From Bacillus sp. 1780r2a1 (GTDB lineage: Bacteria > Bacillota > Bacilli > Bacillales > Bacillaceae_H), in NCBI GenBank assembly GCA_024134725.1, contig CP099863.1:3965258-4029257 (forward strand): a DNA stretch of 64,000 nt, given 5' to 3'. Shown in pieces: positions 53,402 to 61,892 of the stretch; position 1 is the stretch's first letter; every line of letters starts with the position of its first letter. Made by a program: the position numbers and the translations under genes. Under the pieces are notes generated by a model, which was given only the letters and a program-made list of their open reading frames with translations, searched no databases and was not told the DNA's origin.

Positions 53402-54451
53402 TTATTTATATCGCAGAGCTTGAAACATATTGAGTAGTGGTCGATATGTTTTATCTACCAGACCAATTTTCTCCACAATAATTTCAATTGCAAAAATTAA
53501 AATGGCGAGAACGAGGAACGATCCCCACATGGTTTGTACCTGAGAAAAGATAACCGCTGCTAGGCCAAAGATTGCACTCATACCGTAAATAATTAAAACT
53601 GTTTGGCGATGGCTGTACCCTAAGCGCAACAGGCAGTGATGCAGGTGCGACTTGTCAGGAGCCGAAAGCGGCTGATTTTTAACGATACGGCGAATAATTG
53701 CAAAGAACGTGTCTGAAATCGGTACACCGAGAATAATAACGGGTACAATCAATGAAATTAACGTAACATTTTTAAATCCTAACAGAGATAAAACCGAAAT
53801 CATGTACCCTAAGAACAGTGCCCCTGTATCTCCCATAAAGATTTTGGCAGGATGAAAATTATAAAACAAGAACCCAAGCGTACTGCCTAACAGGATAAAG
53901 CCCATACTCGTTACGAACACGTCGTTCATCATAATGGCCATTCCTGAAATTGTAATTAACACAATTGAAGAAACTCCAGCTGCAAGACCATCTAATCCGT
54001 CAATTAAGTTGATGGCATTGGTAATCCCTACAATCCAAATGATAGTAAGAGGAATACTCAAAACGCCAAACTCAAGACTGCCGTTAAAAGGAAGGTTGAT
54101 ATACTGAACTTGTACACCGCCATATACCACCACGATTAATGCTGCAAGCAATTGACCGCCTAGCTTAATTTTTGCTGAAAGTTCCATCATATCATCCAAC
54201 ACACCTGTGATAATGATGATAAAACTTCCGATGATAATTGCTAAAGCGTAAGGGCTAGTTGGTTGTAAAAGGAAATAACCGATTAAAAAACTAATAAATA
54301 TTGCTAATCCTCCAAGACGAGGCATAATTTTCTGGTGAACTTTTCGTTGATTTGGCTTATCTGTTGCACCTATTTTAAATGCTAATTTTTTAACAAGCGG
54401 AGTGACTAAAATAGACGAAATAAAACAAATAAACAAGGTCAAATATAACAT
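53402..54451 (-). CDS. tagO: UDP-GlcNAc:undecaprenyl-phosphate GlcNAc-1-P transferase TagO
   Basis: Commits undecaprenyl phosphate to wall teichoic acid (and teichuronic-acid-like polymer) synthesis. The 349-residue protein has about ten to eleven membrane segments and the family motifs ATDKPNQRKVHQKIMPRLGG, NLIDGLDGLAAG and KIFMGDTGALFLGY. The start at 54451 follows GAGGAGG; the open frame upstream adds ten residues with no Shine-Dalgarno. A promoter lies about 120 bp upstream. TagA, which uses its lipid product, is encoded 2.5 kb away. Confidence 0.96.
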   Translation of the reverse strand: MLYLTLFICFISSILVTPLVKKLAFKIGATDKPNQRKVHQKIMPRLGGLAIFISFLIGYFLLQPTSPYALAIIIGSFIIIITGVLDDMMELSAKIKLGGQLLAALIVVVYGGVQVQYINLPFNGSLEFGVLSIPLTIIWIVGITNAINLIDGLDGLAAGVSSIVLITISGMAIMMNDVFVTSMGFILLGSTLGFLFYNFHPAKIFMGDTGALFLGYMISVLSLLGFKNVTLISLIVPVIILGVPISDTFFAIIRRIVKNQPLSAPDKSHLHHCLLRLGYSHRQTVLIIYGMSAIFGLAAVIFSQVQTMWGSFLVLAILIFAIEIIVEKIGLVDKTYRPLLNMFQALRYK

Positions 54452-54577
54452 GTAGACCCTCCTCAGGTTTATGTTAACCAAAATCGCAGTAAATGTTACT
54501 GTTATTTAGATTTGGATAATATTACATATGAGCGAGCTATTGCACAAAATTTTTTGACTAGTTTTCTCCTAAACTGG

Positions 54578-54606
54578 ATTATACCATATTGATTTTACTA
54601 CTTAAA
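54578..54606 (-). promoter_or_regulatory. Candidate promoter of tagO
   Basis: Minus-strand TTTAAG (54601-54606), 17 bp, TATAAT (54578-54583) with a TG extension (TGGTATAAT). The leader would be about 120 nt. The rest of 54607-54841 holds no evident feature. Confidence 0.6.
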
Positions 54607-54841
54607 TAAGAATTTGTCTTTATAAAGCTTAAACTAACTTTTTCTATGTATCTATCATTTAATACACACCTGCACTCTTATATTTTTCTTCTATCTTTCT
54701 CTTGCTAACCAACACCCTATCTATTGTATTTAACCGTCTTTGCAAATATACGAACATTCGAATGGATGAATGAACCAATTGCTTATCTACTGCATCATCT
54801 CAACCTTAAAGTTGAAAAAAAATTATTATTTTTATAAAAAA

Positions 54842-54867
54842 TGAAACTTTTCCATTTTTTGAGCGTA
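54842..54867 (+). promoter_or_regulatory. Sigma-W promoter of yuaF-floT
   Basis: TGAAAC (54842-54847), 16 bp, CGTATT (54864-54869): exact match to the sigma-W consensus TGAAAC-N16-CGTA, 40 bp before yuaF. Confidence 0.9.
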
Positions 54868-54906
54868 TTACCTTTTATAAGAATTAAATGAAGGGAGGTT
54901 TTCAAA

Positions 54907-55452
54907 TTGGAACTGTTCTCGGTACCTATTCAGACAATTTACCTTTACACGCTAATTGGTTTTGGTACCCTTACCTTTTTATACATTTTATTCGGTGACG
55001 TACTAGATGCATTATTTGAGGGTATTCCTGGATTAAATCCTACGCTCATTTTTTCCTTTTTTACAATCTTCAGTGCAAGCGGCTATATCTTAGAACAATT
55101 ACAGCTATTTTCTAGTATTTTAAATCTGATTGTCTCTGCAATTATTGCCCTATTACTCGTAACACTACTTAATATTTTTGTTCTTATTCCTTTATCATCT
55201 GCTGAAGAATCAATTGCTTTTACAGAGTCATCTCTTCAAGGCCGAATTGGCGAACTCATCATTCCTATTCCTATTGACGGATACGGTGAAGTTGTTGTTA
55301 AAGACGTAAGTGGTACTATTTCAAAACCAGCTATTAGCTTAAAAAATCAAGAAATTTTGTCAGGTACCAAAGTATTGATTGTTGAAATCAAAAACGGAAA
55401 TGCGGTTGTTGTTACTTACGAATCGACCAACTACACACTACCAAATTCATAA
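54907..55452 (+). CDS. yuaF: NfeD-like membrane protein YuaF
   Basis: A 181-residue protein with three hydrophobic segments in residues 10-100 and a C-terminal OB-fold of the NfeD1b type (about 110-175; LQGRIGELIIPIPIDGYGEV). In B. subtilis YuaF is co-expressed with flotillin FloT and affects membrane fluidity and stress resistance. The start is TTG, eight bases after GGGAGG. It lies 17 bp before floT. Confidence 0.92.
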   Translation: MELFSVPIQTIYLYTLIGFGTLTFLYILFGDVLDALFEGIPGLNPTLIFSFFTIFSASGYILEQLQLFSSILNLIVSAIIALLLVTLLNIFVLIPLSSAEESIAFTESSLQGRIGELIIPIPIDGYGEVVVKDVSGTISKPAISLKNQEILSGTKVLIVEIKNGNAVVVTYESTNYTLPNS

Positions 55453-55469
55453 TCAAGAGGAGGATATTT

Positions 55470-56981
55470 ATGTCCATTTTTATTATTGCTGGAATCGTTG
55501 TCTTTTTATTAATCGTATTGATTGGAGTATTTATTACCAAATATCGTACTGCAGGTCCTGATGAAGCACTGATTGTCACAGGTAGCTATTTAGGATCAAA
55601 GAATGTTCACGTTGATGAATCTGGAAATAGAATCAAAATTGTTCGAGGCGGAGGTACATTTGTATTACCCGTATTTCAACAAGCTGAACCATTGAGTTTA
55701 TTATCAAGTAAATTAGAAGTATCAACACCTGAAGTATATACAGAACAAGGTGTACCCGTGATGGCCGATGGTGTATCTATTATTAAAATAGGCGGTTCTA
55801 TATCAGAAATTGCTACAGCAGCTGAACAGTTCTTAGGTAAAGCAAAAGAAGATCGTGAAACGGAAGCGCGTGAAGTTCTTGAAGGACATTTACGTTCGAT
55901 TTTAGGATCAATGACTGTGGAAGAAATTTATAAAAATCGAGAGAAATTTTCACAAGAAGTACAGCGCGTAGCCTCTCAAGACTTAGCAAAAATGGGGCTT
56001 GTTATCGTCTCATTTACAATCAAGGATGTACGTGATAAAAATGGATACTTAGAATCCCTTGGTAAACCTCGTATCGCCCAAGTAAAACGTGACGCTGACA
56101 TTGCTACTGCTGAAGCTGAAAAAGAAACGAGAATCAAGCGCGCAGAAGCACACAAAGATGCTCAAAAAGCGGAACTAGAGCGAAATACTGAAATTGCGGA
56201 AGCCGAAAAAGCAAACCAATTAAAAACGGCTGAATACCGCCGTGAACAAGATATTGCAAAAGCTCGTGCTGACCAAGCATATGATTTAGAAACAGCTCGT
56301 GCAAAACAGGAAGTAACAGAACATGAAATGCAAATTCGTATCATTGAGCGTCAAAAACAAATTGAGTTAGAAGAAAAAGAAATTCTTCGTCGTGAACGCC
56401 AATATGATTCTGAAGTTAAAAAGAAAGCAGATGCGGATCGCTACGCAGTTGAGCAGGCTGCTGCTGCTGAAAAAGCGAAGCAACTTGCAGAAGCGGATGC
56501 AAATAAGTATCGTGTTGAAACAATGGCTAAAGCAGAAGCTGAACGCGTTCGTATTGATGGTCTTGCAAAAGCGGATGCTGAGCGTGCTCAGGGTGAATCA
56601 GAAGCAGAAATTATTCGTTTAAAAGGACTTGCAGAAGCGGAAGCAAAACAAAAAGTCGCAGAAGCGTTTGAACAGTTCGGTCAAGCAGCTATATTGGATA
56701 TGATTATCAAAATGCTACCAGAATATGCGAAGCAAGTTGCTGCACCTTTATCTAATATTGATAAGATTACAGTCGTTGATACAGGTAGCTCAGGTGAAAA
56801 TGGCGGTGCCAATAAAGTAACTGGCTATGCTACCAACCTAATGTCTACTTTACAAGAATCGTTAAAAGCTTCATCTGGGTTAGATGTTAAAGAATTGATT
56901 GAAAACTTCTCTGGAAAAGGAAACGTTCGTCACAGCTTAGATCAGCTAACAGAAGAAATTAAAGATAAAAAAGAAGCGTAA
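55470..56981 (+). CDS. floT: Flotillin FloT
   Basis: Scaffold of functional membrane microdomains. The 503-residue protein has an N-terminal hydrophobic hairpin (about 1-24), the SPFH/PHB domain (about 25-210), and a long alpha-helical region (about 210-410) with many EA/AE repeats (ADIATAEAEKETRIKRAEA). The C-terminal part includes GQAAILDMIIKMLPEYAKQV. AGAGGAGG precedes the ATG. Sigma-W control matches B. subtilis yuaG, and a bidirectional terminator follows. Confidence 0.97.
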   Translation: MSIFIIAGIVVFLLIVLIGVFITKYRTAGPDEALIVTGSYLGSKNVHVDESGNRIKIVRGGGTFVLPVFQQAEPLSLLSSKLEVSTPEVYTEQGVPVMADGVSIIKIGGSISEIATAAEQFLGKAKEDRETEAREVLEGHLRSILGSMTVEEIYKNREKFSQEVQRVASQDLAKMGLVIVSFTIKDVRDKNGYLESLGKPRIAQVKRDADIATAEAEKETRIKRAEAHKDAQKAELERNTEIAEAEKANQLKTAEYRREQDIAKARADQAYDLETARAKQEVTEHEMQIRIIERQKQIELEEKEILRRERQYDSEVKKKADADRYAVEQAAAAEKAKQLAEADANKYRVETMAKAEAERVRIDGLAKADAERAQGESEAEIIRLKGLAEAEAKQKVAEAFEQFGQAAILDMIIKMLPEYAKQVAAPLSNIDKITVVDTGSSGENGGANKVTGYATNLMSTLQESLKASSGLDVKELIENFSGKGNVRHSLDQLTEEIKDKKEA

Positions 56982-56982
56982 T

Positions 56983-57017
56983 AAAAAAGAGAGCCTTTTG
57001 CCTAGGCTCTCTTTTTT
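56983..57017. terminator. Bidirectional terminator between floT and tagA
   Basis: Perfect 13-base arms AAAAAAGAGAGCC (56983-56995)/GGCTCTCTTTTTT (57005-57017). It separates convergent floT and tagA. Confidence 0.93.
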
Positions 57018-57018
57018 A

Positions 57019-57726
57019 TTATCCTTTTAGCGCTTTAAGTAAGAACTTTGGTAGTGCTAGTTGTCTTTTTAAACGCCATGGCTCTTTTATTAAGCGATAT
57101 AACCATTCTAACCCGAATCGTTGAAAAAATTCTGGAGCACGGTTTAAGCGACCAGAAATTACATCAAACGATCCTCCTACCCCTTGGTAAACGGAAGGGT
57201 ATAAATGATCTTTGTTTGCTAAAATCCAGTTTTCTTGTGCTGGGCTTCCTAATGCAACAAAAACGATCTCTGCTTTTGATTCATTAATAGTTGTTTCAAT
57301 TACATGCTCGTCTTTTTCATAACCATCAAGTACACCCACAATTTGAATACCTGGAAACTTCTCTTCTAGCTTGACTTTCGCCTCTTCAGCTATGCCTGGC
57401 TTGGCACCATACAAGAAGATTTTCTTGCCTTCTACAGCAGCTGTTTCACAAAGCTTCATCATCATATCAATTCCCGTTACTCGTTCGCGGATTTTACCTT
57501 TGCGAAGCTTAGAAGCCAAAATAACACCAATACCGTCTGGAATTTGATACGTTGCTTTATTTAGCAATGTACGTAGCTCCTGATCTTCTTGGGCTTTCAT
57601 GATCTTTTCTGGATTAATGGCTACAATAAACGAGGTGTTACGTTGATTAATATCTTCCATTAGCTTTACTGCTAACTCATCATATGTGTCGTGACATACA
57701 TCTACACCTAAGATATTCTCTTTCAT
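57019..57726 (-). CDS. tagA: WecG/TagA/CpsF glycosyltransferase (ManNAc-type transferase)
   Basis: A 235-residue GT26 enzyme. TagA adds ManNAc to undecaprenyl-PP-GlcNAc to make the teichoic-acid linkage unit, while WecG of the same family adds ManNAcA. Conserved segments include AINPEKIMKAQED, YQIPDGIGVILASKL, RVTGIDMM, IFLYGAKPG and FVALGSPAQENWI. The ATG at 57726 follows AGGTG by five bases. The upstream gene encodes a UDP-ManNAc dehydrogenase, so the donor could be UDP-ManNAcA rather than UDP-ManNAc. The sequence alone does not decide. Confidence 0.88.
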   Translation of the reverse strand: MKENILGVDVCHDTYDELAVKLMEDINQRNTSFIVAINPEKIMKAQEDQELRTLLNKATYQIPDGIGVILASKLRKGKIRERVTGIDMMMKLCETAAVEGKKIFLYGAKPGIAEEAKVKLEEKFPGIQIVGVLDGYEKDEHVIETTINESKAEIVFVALGSPAQENWILANKDHLYPSVYQGVGGSFDVISGRLNRAPEFFQRFGLEWLYRLIKEPWRLKRQLALPKFLLKALKG

Positions 57727-57769
57727 CAAATCACCTATTTAAAGATACTAAAATTTTGTGTTTATTCGT

Positions 57770-57801
57770 AATGAAAGACAGGCTATAGCCCGTCTTTCAT
57801 T
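57770..57801 (-). other. Hairpin between UDP-ManNAc dehydrogenase and tagA, no T tract
   Basis: 14-base arms (AATGAAAGACAGGC at 57770-57783 and its complement at 57788-57801, one wobble) around TATA. There is no T run on the minus strand after the stem, so termination would be inefficient. It may be an intercistronic stability element. Confidence 0.6.
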
Positions 57802-57817
57802 GTTATCTTTATTATGC

Positions 57818-59101
57818 TTACATTGTAGAAACTTTAGAATCACCTAATAAAATAACATCAAATCCTGCTTGTTTCCATGCATCACGCTGAATACAATTTT
57901 TCGTATCAAAGATAGCTTTGGTACGCATTTTATCTTCAACTGCAGACGGAAGCATTTCTTTAAATTCGTTATGGTCTGTGAGAATTAAGATTAAGTCTGC
58001 ATGAGCTACAGCTTCCTCTAAGTCTTGTGTTTGCTTTTCAATTTTATTTTCTTTAATGTGCGGGTCGAACGCCGTGTAATCAACATTTAACTTATCTAAA
58101 TGTGCCAATACATCCGTTGATGGACTTTCACGCATATCATCAATATTCCCTTTAAATGCTAGGCCTAATACGGCAACACGACCGTGCTGAATGCCTTTTG
58201 CATCAAGAATGCTTTTTGCTTTTAGCGCGGTATATTCTGGCATTGAATCATTTGTTTGGCGAGAAAGAGAAATGATTTTCGCTAACTCAGGTTGTAGTTC
58301 TGTTAAGAACCATGGGTCAACTGCGATACAGTGTCCCCCTACACCCGGCCCTGGTAAATGAATGTTTACACGTGGATGATAGTTCGCTAACTTAATCGCT
58401 TCCCAAGCATTAACACCTAGTTTTTCACTAATTTTTGCTAACTCATTCGCGAAAGCAATGTTCACATCGCGGTACGTATTTTCAATAACCTTGACCATTT
58501 CAGCCGTTGTAGCATCTGTTACGTGAATATTGCCTTTTACGAATACTTTATATAATTCCACTGTTAATCGACTTGATTCTTCGTTAATTCCACCCACAAT
58601 GCGATCATTGTTTACCAGTTCTTCAAATACCTTACCTGGAATAACACGCTCAGGTGAATGAGACACAAATAATTCTGTTCCAAACGCTAGTCCTGTTTCT
58701 TTTAAAACAGGTAGCATAACATCCTCTACAGTACGAGGAGGAACTGTTGACTCTAAAATAACCAAATTCCCTTTACGAACATAAGGAACGATTGATTTGG
58801 TTGCTTCTCTTACATAATTTAAATTAGCTGTTTTATCACTATTAATTGGCGAAGGTACTGCAATAATGAATACATCTGCTTCTTCAGGTTTTGTACTAAC
58901 CGTGAATAAGCCTTCGTCGACTGCTTCTTCTAAGCGCTCTTGTAGTCCATTCTCTTCTATATGAAGCTGTTTATTTTTAATTAAGTTGACTGCATGCTCG
59001 TTTACGTCAACGCCGTGAACCTGTAAACCATGATTTGCAAACATAACGGCTGTCGGTAAACCAATATACCCTAAGCCAACTACACATAATTTTTTTGCCA
59101 T
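57818..59101 (-). CDS. UDP-N-acetyl-D-mannosamine dehydrogenase (WecC-like nucleotide-sugar dehydrogenase)
   Basis: A 427-residue NAD-dependent nucleotide-sugar dehydrogenase performing a four-electron oxidation of a UDP-sugar to a uronic acid. N-terminal Rossmann motif is CVVGLGYIGLPTA. The catalytic cysteine lies in PGPGVGGHCIAVDPWFL, the form typical of UDP-ManNAc dehydrogenases; UDP-glucose dehydrogenases have a different loop. The C-terminal domain has LGLAFKGNIDDMRESPS. Together with tagA it suggests a ManNAcA-containing wall polymer. The epimerase MnaA that would supply UDP-ManNAc is not in this window. Confidence 0.9.
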   Translation of the reverse strand: MAKKLCVVGLGYIGLPTAVMFANHGLQVHGVDVNEHAVNLIKNKQLHIEENGLQERLEEAVDEGLFTVSTKPEEADVFIIAVPSPINSDKTANLNYVREATKSIVPYVRKGNLVILESTVPPRTVEDVMLPVLKETGLAFGTELFVSHSPERVIPGKVFEELVNNDRIVGGINEESSRLTVELYKVFVKGNIHVTDATTAEMVKVIENTYRDVNIAFANELAKISEKLGVNAWEAIKLANYHPRVNIHLPGPGVGGHCIAVDPWFLTELQPELAKIISLSRQTNDSMPEYTALKAKSILDAKGIQHGRVAVLGLAFKGNIDDMRESPSTDVLAHLDKLNVDYTAFDPHIKENKIEKQTQDLEEAVAHADLILILTDHNEFKEMLPSAVEDKMRTKAIFDTKNCIQRDAWKQAGFDVILLGDSKVSTM

Positions 59102-59295
59102 TACAGAAAATCTCCTTTATATGACATACTTTATAAATGAAACCTACATGATATTATAGCGAAAATTGTTGCATCATGATAGCTTTTATATAAAAACACT
59201 ATTCAAATTGTCTTCTTATTTATATTATGCATCAGTTTTGTTTTGTTCATCACCGAACAAATGATTTATCTTTTTAAGCTTTTTCTAAACCAAAA

Positions 59296-59327
59296 GAACT
59301 AACGCACTAGTTGCAGTGCGCTAGTTC
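59296..59327 (-). terminator. Terminator of galU
   Basis: GAACTAACGCACT (59296-59308) pairs with AGTGCGCTAGTTC (59315-59327) with one wobble. The minus strand continues GTTCTTTTGG, a moderate T run. Confidence 0.75.
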
Positions 59328-59338
59328 ATCTACTATAA

Positions 59339-60211
59339 TCATTTGTCTTTTACAATCGTTTGAAAGTAGTCCATTAGTTTTTCTTTCAGTTCATCTCTTT
59401 GCAAACCAAAATCTACCGTAGCCTTAATAAAACCAAACTTATCTCCTACATCATAGCGATTACCTTGGAAATAGTGAGCCAACACGCGCTGAGATTCATT
59501 CAGTTGTAAAATTGCATCTGTCAACTGCACTTCTCCCCCAGCACCAATTTTCTCTTGACTTAAAATATCAAAAATCTCAGGTGTTAAAATGTATCTTCCC
59601 ATAATTGCGTACGTAGAAGGTGCATCAGCCGGATTTGGCTTTTCTACTAACGTATTTACTTCAAAAACATCATCTTGTATTGACTCTTCAATTCCAATAA
59701 TTCCATATTTATTCGTTTCTTGACGAGGTACTTCCTGAACACCTACTACCGTACATTGGTGTTCTTCATAAACATCCATAAGTTGTTTTAAGCAAGGCTT
59801 TTCCGATTGTACAATATCATCACCGAGTAAAACTGCAAAAGGTTCATTACCAATAAAGCTTTGTGCACAGTTAATCGCATGCCCTAACCCCTTTGGTTCC
59901 TTTTGGCGAATGTAATGAATATTGGCTAAGCTTGAAATTTCTTGGATTTCTTTAAGCATGTCCCATTTTTCTTTAGCTGCTAACGTTTCTTCTAATTCAT
60001 ATGATTTATCAAAGTGATCTTCAATCGCGCGCTTACCGCGACCGCTAATAATTAGAATATCTTCAATACCAGAAGCTACTGCCTCTTCAATAATATATTG
60101 AATCGTTGGTTTATCAACAATCGGTAACATTTCTTTTGGTTGCGCTTTCGTTGCAGGTAAAAATCGTGTTCCTAATCCTGCAGCTGGTATGATTGCTTTA
60201 CGTACTGTCAT
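59339..60211 (-). CDS. galU: UTP-glucose-1-phosphate uridylyltransferase
   Basis: Makes UDP-glucose for glycolipid anchors, teichoic acid glucosylation and capsule sugars (GtaB in B. subtilis, where loss gives phage resistance). The 290-residue protein has the nucleotide-binding start [20 protein letters not shown], the substrate motif [10 protein letters not shown] and [19 protein letters not shown] lies upstream of the ATG. It has its own promoter and terminator and neighbours wall-polymer genes. Confidence 0.96.
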   Translation of the reverse strand: MTVRKAIIPAAGLGTRFLPATKAQPKEMLPIVDKPTIQYIIEEAVASGIEDILIISGRGKRAIEDHFDKSYELEETLAAKEKWDMLKEIQEISSLANIHYIRQKEPKGLGHAINCAQSFIGNEPFAVLLGDDIVQSEKPCLKQLMDVYEEHQCTVVGVQEVPRQETNKYGIIGIEESIQDDVFEVNTLVEKPNPADAPSTYAIMGRYILTPEIFDILSQEKIGAGGEVQLTDAILQLNESQRVLAHYFQGNRYDVGDKFGFIKATVDFGLQRDELKEKLMDYFQTIVKDK

Positions 60212-60262
60212 TTCATTTACCTCCCATTAAATTCATGGTTGTTACAATTCATATAAATGTAT

Positions 60263-60290
60263 TTTATAATAACCTTATCATAACTGTCAC
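60263..60290 (-). promoter_or_regulatory. Promoter of galU
   Basis: Minus-strand GTGACA (60285-60290), 16 bp, TATAAA (60263-60268). Confidence 0.6.
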
Positions 60291-60329
60291 GAAATTCTAC
60301 ATCGCTTCCATTTTGAAAGGATGAGTCAA

Positions 60330-61892
60330 ATGACCGAGTTTATTTATAAATTAAAATCAAAATTTATTTCTACTCTTCCCTACAATAATCCAATTTATAA
60401 AGCAAAAGCTGCTGATGGGCTTCAATTATATAAGCAGATTTCAAACAATGGCATAAAGCAAGACACAGAGACCATCTCTAACCGTGTAGATGGATTTACC
60501 ACAACAATTAATACAAGCAACTTACTCAAAAGCTCGTGCACGTGCAATGATGGTGAATTTTGCAAACATCAATTCGCTTTGGTTTTCTTTCTTTGGGCCC
60601 AATATGAGCCCCTAACAATACTATTTCAAGAGTGGCGAAGCGCAGGGGAGACAAGCTTATTCATTCAACCAAAAAAACCTTCTTCTCTTTCCATTGATCT
60701 TTCTTTTAAGGCGTGGATCGAGCAGTTTGATATAGTATACGATCAATTCTCGCAAGCACAATCCACCAAAAACCTTTCTATTTTTCAAAATCTATATGAG
60801 GAGTTTTTTATGTCATTAACTAAGACAGCTCCAACTGAACCGACCTTACGAAACCTTTTTCTTTTATATGGAGGTCTATACGCCGTCTTAAAATTTAATG
60901 ATGAGCTAAAGCAGATTCAGCTCTCTGCTAACACAAAAGAATCCTTCTTATATGTGCACCTTTATAAACTAACCAATAAAGTAAGTGAATTAGCTAAAGT
61001 TAATAAGCTAAGTTCCATTCCAGATGATAAGAAATTCATTATTGAAAATAGTTTATCTTTTATTCGCTTATTACTAGATGAAAGTGATTCATTACAATAT
61101 GAATTGATGAAGTTATATGAGGTTATATGGGCAAATGTATTAAATGACGAGGAATGGATCAACAAAGAATTAACCATTCTTAAACCTTTTACCTCTATTC
61201 ACGCGACTATTGCCCGTAGCTATTTATTATTTTTAAATGGAAACGATGAAGGTGCTATCCTAACTCTAAAACCAGATGACTTATCAAAGCTTCCTTACTA
61301 TATCTCTTGGGTAAAGGAACTGCTTTCTCAAAAAGAAACGGAGCGCTTGCCAGTGTGGATAACCTATCTTTCAAATAAAATGGGTGAGTATGTAAGGACT
61401 GTTCCCTCCACTTATCAAGGAAGTCGAAATATGGTTTCAATCTTAGTGAACCTTTTTAAACAATACGCACTTCTCATAAAGAAGGAAGATCCTTATATCG
61501 TGTGCCTTCAGCTTTTATTACCGTATAGCTTTATTGAATATAGCCAGTATCTACATAACAAAGGATATTTAAAAGAATGGATGGAACTTCAAGTACTGCT
61601 AGACTTTGATGATGCCCAACAAGCAAGTGAAATAGCTGAATATGTTATTCAACAACGTGCAGATTATGCGATTCCAATCCTGCATCAAATTATTAGTCAC
61701 TTTATTTCAGAGCGTAAGAAAACAAGCTATGCACTTGCATGTGATTACTTACTAAAACTACAAGAAATTTATATTAAAACAAATAAAGAGAAGTTGTTTC
61801 ATCGTTATATACACTATTTACATGGTGAAACAAAATCACTATCCTTATTTCAAAAGCTACTAAAAGAAAGAGGGCTTCATGCTGATGTTTGA
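60330..61892 (+). CDS. ywqB: SWIM zinc-finger protein (YwqB-like)
   Basis: A 520-residue protein with a SWIM zinc finger at about 67-80 (SCTCNDGEFCKH, the CxCxnCxH pattern). A long helical region without recognised motifs follows, probably repeats. SWIM proteins of this type are encoded next to SNF2 helicases, as ywqB is next to ywqA in B. subtilis; a role in DNA handling is assumed. The ATG at 60330 has AAAGGA eight bases upstream, while the ATG at 60321 overlaps that Shine-Dalgarno. It overlaps the helicase start by 14 bp. Confidence 0.88.
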   Translation: MTEFIYKLKSKFISTLPYNNPIYKAKAADGLQLYKQISNNGIKQDTETISNRVDGFTTTINTSNLLKSSCTCNDGEFCKHQFALVFFLWAQYEPLTILFQEWRSAGETSLFIQPKKPSSLSIDLSFKAWIEQFDIVYDQFSQAQSTKNLSIFQNLYEEFFMSLTKTAPTEPTLRNLFLLYGGLYAVLKFNDELKQIQLSANTKESFLYVHLYKLTNKVSELAKVNKLSSIPDDKKFIIENSLSFIRLLLDESDSLQYELMKLYEVIWANVLNDEEWINKELTILKPFTSIHATIARSYLLFLNGNDEGAILTLKPDDLSKLPYYISWVKELLSQKETERLPVWITYLSNKMGEYVRTVPSTYQGSRNMVSILVNLFKQYALLIKKEDPYIVCLQLLLPYSFIEYSQYLHNKGYLKEWMELQVLLDFDDAQQASEIAEYVIQQRADYAIPILHQIISHFISERKKTSYALACDYLLKLQEIYIKTNKEKLFHRYIHYLHGETKSLSLFQKLLKERGLHADV

